64,000 nucleotides of DNA from Cognataquiflexum rubidum (GCF_022538115.1 NZ_JAKZAL010000019.1:1-64000); one strand, 5' to 3'; shown: positions 26,165-34,339, counted from the stretch's first letter. The notes: generated from the letters alone by a model not told the origin. Numbers and translations are program-made.

Positions 26165-26929
26165 ATGAATACAGAAAAAACATTTGACGAAAACGGTCGT
26201 GGTTTTACACGAGTTTTTTCGACTGATAAAGTTGAACTCGTTAACCCAGTTGAATATTACAAGAACTATGAACTTGAGAAAAGAGCCATTTCTTTACGAG
26301 ACCTTCTGAATGCAAAAAATCCATTTTTGACTTCACAATTAGATAACAATTTTTTTATCAAAAAGGCTGTGGAAATGTTGGCTGGTTTTTTTGAAAAGTT
26401 TGAGCAGACAAAAGTTCACAACAATTTAATACAATTACTAAAAACAACTCGTAAGAAAGACCAAGAAGCTTTACTTAGAGGAATGACATTAAATCCAGAC
26501 GAATTAATGTCGCTTATTTTCAAATCATATAACGATTTCGGGTTTTTATACAGCAAATATCTATTTGAAAATTTGCCTAGTGGATTTGAGGAAAAAAAAC
26601 TACCAAAACTTTTCCATATAAAGGAAGATGGGACAATTGAAAAGATAGGTGAAACGGATTTAACTGATGGAGAACTTAAGAATGTAATTGAACACAGAAA
26701 AGTGATTGTTTCTCATTTTTTTGAAAAAGGAGACTTCTGGCACTGTTTCTTTCTTACCTATAATAGTATCATTGGGAAAGAAAATTGGAAAAATGGACAA
26801 GCACATTTTCATTATATTTCCAGCTCATTTGGAATTTCAAAATCTGACTTCTTAGAAAGTATGCGGACAGGTCAATATAAGTCTACATCAATTCATATAG
26901 ATTTATTAGATTATGGTAATCAAATTTAA
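26165..26929 (+). CDS. Unknown protein, first gene of the cassette-like block
   Basis: The 254-residue product is soluble by appearance and has no signal peptide. AGGGGTAA lies just before the ATG, a fair ribosome site. Recognisable texture: a helical first half (SLRDLLNAKNPFL..., EMLAGFFEKFEQ), then a more mixed second half with GDFWHCFFLTYNS, WKNGQAHFHYISS and a STSIHIDLLDYG ending. The HxH in AHFHYIS may be catalytic or metal binding, but I cannot name a family. Base composition is AT-rich like its neighbours and unlike the rnf region. Accessory function is inferred from context only. Confidence 0.7.
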   Translation: MNTEKTFDENGRGFTRVFSTDKVELVNPVEYYKNYELEKRAISLRDLLNAKNPFLTSQLDNNFFIKKAVEMLAGFFEKFEQTKVHNNLIQLLKTTRKKDQEALLRGMTLNPDELMSLIFKSYNDFGFLYSKYLFENLPSGFEEKKLPKLFHIKEDGTIEKIGETDLTDGELKNVIEHRKVIVSHFFEKGDFWHCFFLTYNSIIGKENWKNGQAHFHYISSSFGISKSDFLESMRTGQYKSTSIHIDLLDYGNQI

Positions 26930-26947
26930 AATTAATCAAACATAATT

Positions 26948-27511
26948 ATGAAATATTTTTATATCAATAAAAAGGATAAGATTGGTCCCGTTTCATTAGA
27001 TGAATTAAAAGACTCAACTCTAGAAAGAAATACATTAGTTTGGAGAGAAGGGTTAGATAGTTGGAGAAAAGCAGAAGAGTTTGAAGAGTTAGATGAAATA
27101 TTTAATTCGATTCCGCCAGAGGTACCCACCACAACAGCAGAAAAGGTCAAAGACATTGCCTCTAATGAACTAGAAGCAAATTTTAAATTATTACTGATTG
27201 CGTTAGGATTGACTTTTGTTGCTTATATAATTATTGGTGAAATTAATAAACCCCCATATCTTTCACAGCAAGAATTAACTGAGATGAAAGAATATCTAAA
27301 TCAGCAGAGAGGAAGTAGTTTTATTGCAGTGGGACGGTGGGTTGGACAATCAAAATACGATGATAATATTCCATTAGGAGCGCTTCCAAACATAAATGAA
27401 ATTAGAAAAAATAGATTTGAAGAAGATGTAAATTCACAAACATTCATAGCCTTCTTTATTATACTTGGAGTATTAGTAATTGGTAGATACATATCTAAGG
27501 CAAGTGATTAA
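26948..27511 (+). CDS. GYF_2 (DUF4339) domain membrane protein
   Basis: The N-terminal 60 residues match the GYF_2 domain: MKYFYINKKDKIGPVSLDELKD, then LVWREGLDSWRKAEEFEEL, a fold that binds proline-rich peptides in eukaryotic relatives. Two hydrophobic segments follow (FKLLLIALGLTFVAYIIIG, residues 76-95, and FIAFFIILGVLVIGRYI near the C-terminus), so the GYF domain is probably cytoplasmic and the 70-residue loop external. It follows the previous gene by 18 bp and precedes the next by 6 bp, so the three form one transcription unit. Biological role unknown. Confidence 0.8.
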   Translation: MKYFYINKKDKIGPVSLDELKDSTLERNTLVWREGLDSWRKAEEFEELDEIFNSIPPEVPTTTAEKVKDIASNELEANFKLLLIALGLTFVAYIIIGEINKPPYLSQQELTEMKEYLNQQRGSSFIAVGRWVGQSKYDDNIPLGALPNINEIRKNRFEEDVNSQTFIAFFIILGVLVIGRYISKASD

Positions 27512-27517
27512 ATAGTT

Positions 27518-28084
27518 ATGGATTACAACGAATTACAAACAATTCTTCTAGGAATTCAAGTTACAGCAGACTTGAGTACAATTATTGTAAATATGCCTAA
27601 ATTTAATTTGAAAGTTTCGGCAAAAGCAATTTCTGATATTCAAAGTCACCAAAATATAATAGATGATGTGCTCACAACATGTTTTTTAAGGAAGGAAGTT
27701 CTATGGCAACGATTAGATTATGAAAATTTTGATTGGAGTTACAATAGTATTGTTGACCTTCAAAAGAAATTAGATAAATATACTGAGAACCTAGTTTCTG
27801 AATCGGATGAAAAACAGTATTTTCTCTCACAATTACTTAGAATTTGGGGAACATATTGCAATGAAGCCTACAAAGAATTGTTTAGAGCCAATGGGGAGGT
27901 ATCAAAATTAAATAAATCACTAAATTTCCTTAGGAAAAAGACATTCCCCATAATAATCACATTGCTTTACATTTTACCTGAACATAACTTGTTAAAAAAA
28001 GAAGGATTAGAAAAGTTAGAAAAAGGATGTAAGCATTCTAAGATAAAACTTGAACAAATTATTCCTGAGTGGAAAATAGAATAA
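27518..28084 (+). CDS. Unknown helical protein, third gene of the block
   Basis: A 188-residue, strongly alpha-helical soluble protein (MDYNELQTILLGIQVTADLS..., WSYNSIVDLQKKLDKYTENLVS, LLKKEGLEKLEKGCKHSKIKLEQI) with no motif I can name. One Cys-containing segment (LLRIWGTYCNEAYKELFRANGE) may form the core. It starts 6 bp after the GYF gene and stops 2 bp before the TACCGCTAAC terminal sequence. Role unknown; the compact three-gene layout is consistent with a small accessory or defence module, but nothing in the sequence proves that. Confidence 0.65.
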   Translation: MDYNELQTILLGIQVTADLSTIIVNMPKFNLKVSAKAISDIQSHQNIIDDVLTTCFLRKEVLWQRLDYENFDWSYNSIVDLQKKLDKYTENLVSESDEKQYFLSQLLRIWGTYCNEAYKELFRANGEVSKLNKSLNFLRKKTFPIIITLLYILPEHNLLKKEGLEKLEKGCKHSKIKLEQIIPEWKIE

Positions 28085-28085
28085 A

Positions 28086-28221
28086 TACCGCTAACAGCAC
28101 CTAAGAAAACATGGGGCGGACAATGGTTTCCGCAAGGTTCATTCTTCGTGGCTACCTAGTCTAAACTCGACAGGTAACCGCTCCGAAATGCCCCACGTTT
28201 CTTAGCTGCGGACCGTTAGGC
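28086..28221 (+). other. attC-like imperfect dyad
   Basis: CTAACAGCACCTAAGAAAAC and GTTTCTTAGCTGCGGACC plus GTTAG form the outer arms, and ATGGGGC with GCCCCA the inner arms of a roughly 130 bp imperfect palindrome with unpaired extra bases. The right end GTTAGGC fits the integron R' consensus GTTRRRY. Size and layout match long attC sites. The middle 60 bp is unpaired or weakly paired, again as in attC. A chance dyad or a REP-like element is the alternative. Confidence 0.5.
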
Positions 28222-29577
28222 ATTATTATGGAAATAATCAGCCATGAAGAACAAGGAACTCTTTAAACCAGAAATTTCAGAAGATAAGCTATGTGAAAAG
28301 TTTCTTTTGCTTCGGGACAATTCGAAATATTTACCAGCAAAACAGCTTATTGAGCAAACATTTAGTTTAATGGGTGACCAAGATGGGAACTTTATAAAAG
28401 ACTTCCAGTCAGAAAATGGCTTCTATAATAGACTTTGGGAATTATACTTATTCAATGTATTTGTTGAGTGTAGATTTGTTATAGAAAGTGGTAACCAATA
28501 TCCTGATTTTCAAATTTCCCAAAAAGAGGAAACCGTTTTTGTAGAGGCTGTAACTGCAAATTCATCACCAGAAGATTTGTTGACTGATGAATTAATTGAT
28601 GAAGGAAAAAACTCAACTGATATTGAAAAAAAGGAAGAAACGCAATCTGATACTATAGACCAGTATGTAATAAGGTTAAATAGTGCACTAAGAAGTAAAA
28701 GGGATAAAGTTTATAAAGATGAAAAACGATATTGGGAATTGGACTGGGTTAAAGGAAATCCATTTGTTTTAGCAATTGAACCATGTTTTAATAAATACTC
28801 TTTCTTTTTCCCAGATTATAAGATTACTGAATTGCTTTATGGTCAAGGCTATGAAACGAAAGTTGATTCCGAAAATAGATTAATAGGGCAAAAAATTAAC
28901 GTTCAAGAATACTCATATAAGTATAAAAAAACTCTTATACCGAGTGGCTTTTTCAATCAGAAAGACAGTGAAAATATAAGTGCAGTAATCTTCTCTAACC
29001 TTGGAAATATTGACAAGTTTAATAGAATGGCACTTCAATATAAACCAACTAATGAAATATTTGCGGTAAGGAGTGGTCTATGTTATAATAGTGAAGAGGA
29101 CTCACTTGCAAAAGACTTTTCATATCAAGTTGGAGATGGAACACATATTGAAGATTGGAAAGAAGGAGTATCTATTTTTCATAACCCGAATGCCGAAATT
29201 AAACTAAACAGGAATTTATTTAAGGGTTGCAAACAAATATGGATTGAGGAAAATGAATTTAAAGGAGAAATTCCTGAATTCTATCCTTATAACTCAATAA
29301 CAGGAACGATAAAAAAGGATGAAATTATTCACCATTTGGAGAAGGAAGAGCTTATAAAATCAACATCAGAAGATGATTTAAGAAAATTATTATCAGACGA
29401 TAAACTAAACTCAATAGTATTTGGGACAAATGAATAATAACAATGCCTAACATCATATATAAAACATTGGGGGTTAAGTGTTTACTTGAAGTTTTCTACC
29501 CCATCTGAGTGTATTATAGCATCTGATGCTACAGCTGGGTGGGATTTACCTCTGACTGAAATAGTAATGTAAATAAG
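28216..29577 (+). mobile_element. Candidate integron-like gene cassette 2 (single gene)
   Basis: It begins TTAGGCATTATT at 28216; after the gene come CAATGCCTAAC (29441-29451), complementary to the start. The block closes near GTTAGTCAAC (29577-29586). One gene plus a terminal dyad is the classic cassette form. Integrase absent from the window. Confidence 0.45.
28244..29437 (+). CDS. Unknown protein with PD-(D/E)XK-like N-terminal pattern
   Basis: The 397-residue protein contains, at residues 65-105, an acidic helix LWELYLFNVFVEC followed by QYPDFQISQKEETVFVEAVTAN. The order Glu, then PD, then strand with E-x-x is that of a PD-(D/E)XK nuclease core, but the final lysine is replaced, so catalysis is uncertain. 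The rest (AIEPCFNKYSFFFPDYKITELLYG; ISAVIFSNLGNIDKFNRMA) has alpha/beta character and no family I can name. It is alone between GTTAGGCATTATT (28215) and AATAACAATGCCTAAC (29436-29451), which are nearly exact complements, so it looks like a second cassette. AT-rich composition supports transfer. Confidence 0.65.
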   Translation: MKNKELFKPEISEDKLCEKFLLLRDNSKYLPAKQLIEQTFSLMGDQDGNFIKDFQSENGFYNRLWELYLFNVFVECRFVIESGNQYPDFQISQKEETVFVEAVTANSSPEDLLTDELIDEGKNSTDIEKKEETQSDTIDQYVIRLNSALRSKRDKVYKDEKRYWELDWVKGNPFVLAIEPCFNKYSFFFPDYKITELLYGQGYETKVDSENRLIGQKINVQEYSYKYKKTLIPSGFFNQKDSENISAVIFSNLGNIDKFNRMALQYKPTNEIFAVRSGLCYNSEEDSLAKDFSYQVGDGTHIEDWKEGVSIFHNPNAEIKLNRNLFKGCKQIWIEENEFKGEIPEFYPYNSITGTIKKDEIIHHLEKEELIKSTSEDDLRKLLSDDKLNSIVFGTNE

Positions 29578-29586
29578 TTAGTCAAC
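29443..29586 (+). other. Second attC-like boundary, carrying a family R fragment
   Basis: GCCTAAC (29445-29451) fits the R'' consensus RYYYAAC; AAAACATT inside pairs with AATGTAAAT, and AAATAAGTTAG (29571-29581) closes it. TAAATAAGTTAG here is identical to 26113-26124 at the start of cassette 1. A piece of family R (CTGAGTGTATTATAGCATCTG ... GCTGGGTGGGATT in variant form, about 29503-29553) sits in the loop. R' reads GTTAGTC, one base off consensus. Confidence 0.4.
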
Positions 29587-29601
29587 ATTTAAACAGACAA
29601 T

Positions 29602-29781
29602 ATGAAATCTAAACTGACAATAATAACACTTTTCGTTTTTCTGACGCTTATGTTGACAGGATGTAAAGAGTGGATAAAGTTTGACTTATCTAGACTTGCG
29701 TTTGGCTTCATTTTCACTTTGGTCATTGGTATTGTAGGACTAATTATTATGGCAATAGGTGGTGGCAACAAAAGAAAATGA
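29602..29781 (+). CDS. Small lipoprotein with membrane segment
   Basis: The 59-codon frame starts MKSKLTIITLFVFLTLMLTGC, a lipoprotein signal with lipobox LMLTGC, and ends with a second hydrophobic stretch (FIFTLVIGIVGLIIMAIGGG) and a basic tail NKRK. It is too short for standard frame cut-offs but has a good signal peptide and its stop overlaps the next start in ATGA. Function unknown; short lipoproteins with this form occur as helpers of membrane systems or immunity proteins. Confidence 0.7.
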   Translation: MKSKLTIITLFVFLTLMLTGCKEWIKFDLSRLAFGFIFTLVIGIVGLIIMAIGGGNKRK

Positions 29782-29963
29782 AGAAACTTACAAAGAGTCC
29801 AATTCTTGAAATGCTACTAATCGGTTATTTTATCGTTTCGCAAATAATGACCATTGTTTATTGGATTGAGTTCAGTAACGAGCACGAATTTTGGGAAACG
29901 GTTTTCTTGGGATTTTTTGTCGCAGAGTTTAAAGGGCTTTTTTGGATTTTACTTATTTGGTAA
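29778..29963 (+). CDS. Small two-helix membrane protein of unknown function
   Basis: The 61-residue product has two hydrophobic segments (ILEMLLIGYFIVSQIMTIVYWI and ETVFLGFFVAEFKGLFWILLIW), and its ATG overlaps the stop of the small lipoprotein gene (ATGA). It ends 9 bp before the TPR lipoprotein gene, so the three are one unit. No family recognised. The pair of tiny membrane proteins plus a TPR lipoprotein may work as one envelope complex; this is inference from the overlaps. Confidence 0.65.
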   Translation: MKKLTKSPILEMLLIGYFIVSQIMTIVYWIEFSNEHEFWETVFLGFFVAEFKGLFWILLIW

Positions 29964-29972
29964 TTTGATACT

Positions 29973-31328
29973 ATGAAAACACGATTTATAATTTTTGCAG
30001 TACTATCAATGTTAATTTCTTGTGTAAATCCAAAAGAGAAAAGGGAAGAAGCTAATCGCTTATGGAAAGATGGGAAGTTCGATGAAGCGCTAATTGCAAT
30101 AAACAAATCAATTGAATTGGAACCCGATAGCGTAAGCAATTATTCTATTCGTATTTTCATCTACGATGCCACAGGAAAATATGAAGAAGAAATTGCTGAC
30201 CTTACAAAAGTTATAGAATTAAATAAAAACAGCAAATCATTAAATGCTCATCATCAAAGAGCAGTAGCCCGAATTCAGTTGGGACAATATAATAAGGCTC
30301 TCTCCGACATTGATTACTTTATTGAAAATATTAGCACAGATACGATTGGAAGCTTAGCAGAAGCTTATCTCAATAAAGCTTCAATTCTTTACAAATTAAG
30401 CGAATTTCCAAAGGCGAAAGAATTTTACAAGCTAACAATTAAGGAAAATGATGGCAAAGAAAAAGCAATCGAATCTCAAGCCCTTGTTGGTTTAGCCAAT
30501 CTCACGAAGTCACCAAAAGAAGCATTAAAGTTACTGAACAAGGCTATAGAGCTCGACCAGGATAATGCAATTGCTTATGGTGTACGTGGATCTTTATTTA
30601 TGGAGGTTTTGGGAAATATTAACGAGGCTTCTAAAGATTTAAGGACGGCAATTAGGCTCAATCCTCGCAATGCTATTCTCGCATTTAACATGGGACAGCT
30701 ATTTGCAAATTATACCGACCAATTAGATTCAGCAGTTTTATATTATGAAAAGGCAATCAGTCTATCTCCACAATCCCCAAATAACGGTGAAATTTATATG
30801 AACCTTGCAGTTTTTAGCCTCCAAAAAGGCAACTTGGACAAAGCGTTAATAGAATTTGAAAAAGCTGAAGCAATTATTCCAGAAAGCGATTTGGTTCTAT
30901 ACAATTATGCCATGGCACTCTCAGATTTCGGCAAAGAAGATGAAGCGCTTTCAAAAATTTCCAAAGCCATTGCTATTAATCCTGACGAAGCTGAGTACTT
31001 CAATTTAAAAGGATCCATACTATTAGATTTGGCTTCAATGGATGATGCAGAAATTGCATTTAAAAAAGCCATCAGTATAAACCCTAGGTATGGTACGGCA
31101 AACTATAACTTAGGATATTTATTTGGACAGTTAAATGATCATACCCAATCTATTAAATATTATGATAAGGCTGTAGATCTGAACTTTGATTTGGAATCAA
31201 CTCTTGTAAATAGAGCATTGCAAAAATTTAAAATTAATAGGACCTCTGACGGCTGTTCAGACTTAAAAAGAGCATATAGCCTGGGAAGAACAGATATTAA
31301 ACCATTAATAGATAACCGCTGTAATTAA
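29973..31328 (+). CDS. TPR-repeat lipoprotein
   Basis: The 451-residue product starts MKTRFIIFAVLSMLISC, a lipoprotein signal with lipobox MLISC. The rest is tetratricopeptide repeats, about ten, for instance ANRLWKDGKFDEALIAINKSIELEPDS, AVARIQLGQYNKALSDID, AYGVRGSLFMEVLGNINEASKDLRTAIRLNP, NYAMALSDFGKEDEALSKISKAIAINPDE, NYNLGYLFGQLNDHTQSIKYYDKAVDL (each with the W/A/G/A/P pattern). It should form a protein-binding superhelix on the outer or inner membrane. Partner unknown, most likely the two small membrane proteins just upstream. Ends 3 bp before the PIN-like gene. Confidence 0.85.
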   Translation: MKTRFIIFAVLSMLISCVNPKEKREEANRLWKDGKFDEALIAINKSIELEPDSVSNYSIRIFIYDATGKYEEEIADLTKVIELNKNSKSLNAHHQRAVARIQLGQYNKALSDIDYFIENISTDTIGSLAEAYLNKASILYKLSEFPKAKEFYKLTIKENDGKEKAIESQALVGLANLTKSPKEALKLLNKAIELDQDNAIAYGVRGSLFMEVLGNINEASKDLRTAIRLNPRNAILAFNMGQLFANYTDQLDSAVLYYEKAISLSPQSPNNGEIYMNLAVFSLQKGNLDKALIEFEKAEAIIPESDLVLYNYAMALSDFGKEDEALSKISKAIAINPDEAEYFNLKGSILLDLASMDDAEIAFKKAISINPRYGTANYNLGYLFGQLNDHTQSIKYYDKAVDLNFDLESTLVNRALQKFKINRTSDGCSDLKRAYSLGRTDIKPLIDNRCN

Positions 31329-31331
31329 CAG

Positions 31332-32078
31332 ATGAAGATAATAGGAGACACAAATATTTGGTATTACATCGGAAAAGATAAAGAGCTTTTCGAAAAAACA
31401 AGGACTGAACCAATAAGCCCCACTTTTGTAAATATTTACGAACTTTCAAAATCAGACAATATTTTAAACAATGAAGAATTATCACGGCTAGCAATCCAAA
31501 AGCTTTTTGCATTTAAAACAAATGTCATTTATGAACCACCATTCATTTATATTGCTAAACTTCATAATGAAATAGAATTTGACGTAAAAAATGAAATTGG
31601 AGGATGGCTTAATTTCACCGAAAAGTTTGCTAAAGGACATTCAATAGAGGCTTCAAAAAGAGATGATTTTAAAAAAGTAATAGACGGAATTAGAGGTGAT
31701 TTGAATTCAGGTGCTGAATTCTTCAACGAAGAAGCTGAAAAAATTCGCCAACGCCTAAAAGACAAAACGGAACACAAAAGAACAGATACTTTTCTATTAA
31801 CAAGTGGTTTTATCAATTTCATTGTAGAAACAACAACTGCCAAGAAATGTAACTTAGATGGTTTCAACATAGATAAAATTGAGTTGCTAATCAGGACTCT
31901 TGACTATTTTTTCAAAACCCTTGAAACAAGTAGAATGAAAATTATGGGTAATGATTGGTTCGACTTTTCAATATTAGCATACATCCAGCCTGGCGACAAA
32001 TATTGGACTTTTGATAAAAAGTGGCTAACACTAATTAAAGATGCAGGATGTGAAGATTATTTATATAAAAATAAATAG
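31332..32078 (+). CDS. PIN-like domain ribonuclease candidate
   Basis: The 248-residue protein begins MKIIGDTNIWYYIG, with an Asp at the end of strand 1 and an Asn two residues later as in PIN domains, has an early acidic residue in NIYELSKSD, and closes with NDWFDFSILAYIQPGDKYWTFDKKWLTLIKDAG, where NDxxD and TxDKxW supply the remaining acidic positions. This gives all four metal-binding acids of a PIN nuclease with a long helical insert between. It starts 3 bp after the TPR gene, an unusual partner; no antitoxin gene is adjacent. It could be an RNase effector, but the function is inferred only from fold pattern. Confidence 0.65.
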   Translation: MKIIGDTNIWYYIGKDKELFEKTRTEPISPTFVNIYELSKSDNILNNEELSRLAIQKLFAFKTNVIYEPPFIYIAKLHNEIEFDVKNEIGGWLNFTEKFAKGHSIEASKRDDFKKVIDGIRGDLNSGAEFFNEEAEKIRQRLKDKTEHKRTDTFLLTSGFINFIVETTTAKKCNLDGFNIDKIELLIRTLDYFFKTLETSRMKIMGNDWFDFSILAYIQPGDKYWTFDKKWLTLIKDAGCEDYLYKNK

Positions 32079-32580
32079 AAACGTTACCTAGTCAAATAGA
32101 CAGCCGGGAGCTATAAGCCCGAAGTACGCCTGCACCACCGCGCATAATTTTCACACCAATGCAATTATAGGCGAGGGCCTTCTTTCCTAAACTGCATTTC
32201 GACCCCTCGCAAAAATGTCAAATGGGACCATTTCTTAACTCTCGATCTAAGTTCACAGGATTGTAAGTTGCGTTTGAGGTAATTTAAAAGCAGTGACAGT
32301 TGACCTTCCTTCGCCCATTTAGAAGGAAATCGTTCGATTTTTTTAATTTATTTCAAATTCAGTGTTTTGCAATTACAACTCTCCTAGGCGTAGTATACCG
32401 ATTGATGGTGGGACTGGGTGGATTCCGTACAGCAGTGAGAAGTAATTCCACCCTTATTTTTTCGATTAACGATAATAGAAGGCTTTTTTATTTTCTTCAA
32501 AGGCCAATAAACAAAAATTACATATTGAAGAATTGGATTGCACCCTGAAAGTTATAAAGGAAAAATAATGATTGTAGATT
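32079..32580. other. Intergenic region with family R copy R2
   Basis: No gene is seen in these 500 bp. R2 occupies about 32381-32455: CTCCTAGGCGTAGTATACCG, GATGGTGGGACTGGGTGG, then GTAATTCCACCC closing the stem, followed by TTATTTTTT. The stretch 32080-32300 is GC-richer (CAGCCGGGAGCTATAAGCC) but holds nothing I recognise. Confidence 0.6.
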
Positions 32581-32883
32581 TTACCTACAACTTCGGGGTA
32601 TACAGGATTCCGTACAAACATCGCATATAAAATACATCCCAATTCTTGCATACCGTTCTCTTTCAAATTTGAATGCATCTGAGAAATGGTAACATTTGTT
32701 GGCATAGCATTCTTTAGCTTCAAATTCTTCCATTATTATTTTGACCACAACCTCAGGTTTTGTGCCTTCCCAAGCTAATTCAATAATCCTGTCATGAATA
32801 AGTTTAGGAACATCAAAATTCCTCCACTCTTTCTGAATCTGGTTCATTGCATCTTGGTAATCTTTTTTTGTGAATTTGGCCAT
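32581..32883 (-). CDS. Small unknown protein with repeat-derived C-terminus
   Basis: The first 70 residues (MAKFTKKDYQDAMNQIQKEW, IIELAWEGTKPEVVVKIIMEEF) look like a genuine helical protein with a small HTH-like or adaptor character; I do not recognise the family. The last residues (FICDVCTESCIPRSCR) include a CxxC and are partly read from sequence shared with family R (GGATTCCGTAC on the plus strand at 32606), which also supplies the stop. The original end may have been replaced by the repeat. Codon use is ordinary; coding status is likely but not certain. Confidence 0.5.
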   Translation of the reverse strand: MAKFTKKDYQDAMNQIQKEWRNFDVPKLIHDRIIELAWEGTKPEVVVKIIMEEFEAKECYANKCYHFSDAFKFERERYARIGMYFICDVCTESCIPRSCR

Positions 32884-33305
32884 ATGTCAAAAATAACTAA
32901 TCGACCTTAAAATTCAATTCTTCTACACAGGGTAATAAAGGAAGTGATGGTATTTAGATTGGATTCCGTACAGCTTCGGAAGTAATTCCACCCATCTCTT
33001 TTTTACCATCTCCATTCCTCAACTCCTTCAAAATTTCCAACAGAAGTCTCAAAATAGTAACAGGTATTGTCCATTCCCTGCAAATGACGGGTAAATGACG
33101 GGTAAAAGCGGCATCATTTGATTTCATACCGCTCGTTAAACGTGTAACATTGCGATGAGAACAAATTGGTTTGCAACTTCCGGAAAATGGCAGACGACTG
33201 ACAACATTCCACCAGAAACAACCTATGGATAGCCTTGCCGGCAGGGGCCATTTCTATCGCATCATCAAATTCTCTCCATTGTATCCTTTTAAATAAATCT
33301 GATTT
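32884..33305. other. Intergenic region with truncated family R copy R3 and a short open frame
   Basis: A partial R copy lies at 32960-32993 (GGATTCCGTACAGCTTCGG, AAGTAATTCCACCC). An 11 bp direct duplication (AAATGACGGGT) is at 33091-33112. On the minus strand a frame of about 60 codons without a start (KRIQWREFDDAIEM ... FNERYEIK, stop at 33114-33116) has coding texture and may be a gene remnant. Promoter for the next gene not identified. Confidence 0.45.
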
Positions 33306-34154
33306 ATGAAAATGAAAATAGCAGGTGTAATCATTTTGCTTATAATAGCCACTTTTCTCTTTTTGGGTTCACGCACACCCAGCTTATCCGATAATCACGG
33401 AAAAATGGATACCCACCTATTTTTGGGTGAAGGTGCCAACCAACCTCTGATCGTTGCCTTTGGTGGAGGCTCTGGAGGAAACGACTGGGAACGAAATTAT
33501 TTAAAGGGTAAACGTGATTCTTTACTTTCACAGGGTTTTGCTGTACTGGCAATTGGATATTTTAATACAGAAAACTCCCCCGAATCATTGGACCGCATTT
33601 CACTCAATGCTATTGCAGATACGATTATGAGTATTGCCGGACGTACAGCACAACTTGACACGGGCCGCATCATATTGATGGGTGCTTCCAAAGGAGGCGA
33701 ATTGGTGTTGAATCTTGCCAGTCGGTACCCTCGCTTCAAAGGCGTGATTGCACTTTCAACTTCCAATGTAAGTTTTCCCGCCCATACTGTATCGGCAAAT
33801 ACGTCCTCGTGGATGTACAATGGCAAGGAAGTAAATTATGTACCTGCTCAGTTCAAAACAATATGGCCTGCTTTAAGGGGAGATTTACATGGCGCTTTTT
33901 CAATGATGTTAGAAGACACAGAGGCAGTTCCACAAGCTGAAATTGAAGTCGAGAAAATCAACGGACCGATTCTGATTATTTCTGCTGATCAGGATGAGCA
34001 ATGGCCTGCGACACAAATGTCGGAACACCTGGCGGAGCGAATGGAGCGAAAAAACTTTGGACACCCAATTGAGCATATTATAGTAAAGGGTGCACACATC
34101 GAGCCACTCCATCACTTTGATAAAGTATATGCCTTTCTGGAAAAGATAAAGTAG
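33306..34154 (+). CDS. Alpha/beta-hydrolase, BAAT/acyl-CoA thioester hydrolase C-terminal type
   Basis: A membrane anchor or uncleaved signal (MKMKIAGVIILLIIATFLFLGS) is followed by a 250-residue hydrolase. Motifs: oxyanion VAFGGGSGGNDWE, nucleophile elbow MGASKGGELVLNLAS, acid in ISADQDEQWPATQ, His in VKGAHIEPLHHF. The GASKGGE elbow and ADQDxxWP are characteristic of the BAAT C-terminal family, whose members hydrolyse or transfer acyl thioesters and related esters. Extracytoplasmic location is likely, so CoA is an improbable substrate. It precedes an HxlR regulator gene on the opposite strand (convergent), which may or may not be related. Specificity unknown. Confidence 0.85.
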   Translation: MKMKIAGVIILLIIATFLFLGSRTPSLSDNHGKMDTHLFLGEGANQPLIVAFGGGSGGNDWERNYLKGKRDSLLSQGFAVLAIGYFNTENSPESLDRISLNAIADTIMSIAGRTAQLDTGRIILMGASKGGELVLNLASRYPRFKGVIALSTSNVSFPAHTVSANTSSWMYNGKEVNYVPAQFKTIWPALRGDLHGAFSMMLEDTEAVPQAEIEVEKINGPILIISADQDEQWPATQMSEHLAERMERKNFGHPIEHIIVKGAHIEPLHHFDKVYAFLEKIK

Positions 34155-34214
34155 ATGACTATCAGACTATGAAAAGAATACTACTTCCTGTTTTAATTAC
34201 CATGCTGCTAATGT

Positions 34215-34287
34215 TCTCCTAGGTGTAGAATTACGATTGATGGTGGGATTGGGTGGATTCCGTACAGCTTCGGAAGTAATTACACCC
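34215..34287. repeat. Family R repeat copy R4
   Basis: CTCCTAGGTGTAGAATTACG, GATGGTGGGATTGGGTGG, ATTCCGTACAGCTTCGGAAG, ending GTAATTACACCC. GGGTG...TTACACCC is the closing pair. It lies between the convergent hydrolase and HxlR genes and could act as terminator on both strands. Confidence 0.8.
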
Positions 34288-34339
34288 AAACTGCTGGACG
34301 TAAGCGGTCATTGCAAAAACTGCCTCCGATTTGTAAGTT

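Larger units (their letters stand above)
26121..28215 (+). mobile_element. Candidate integron-like gene cassette 1 (three unknown genes)
   Basis: The block starts TTAGCGGTA at 26121 and its last gene is followed by TACCGCTAAC (28086-28095), the exact reverse complement. In integron cassettes the first bases come from the same attC site whose other half closes the cassette, so this complementarity is what an inserted cassette shows. It contains genes 26165, 26948 and 27518, all on the plus strand, and ends at the G of GTTAGGC (28215). No integrase gene is in the window, and the three-gene content is larger than usual. Confidence 0.45.

Noticed and set aside
32079-32300. Third attC-like site or structured RNA after the PIN-like gene
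   Set aside because: GTTACC is present but no matching complementary end (expected GTTGACTAAC) or convincing dyad was found, so the cassette reading was not extended.
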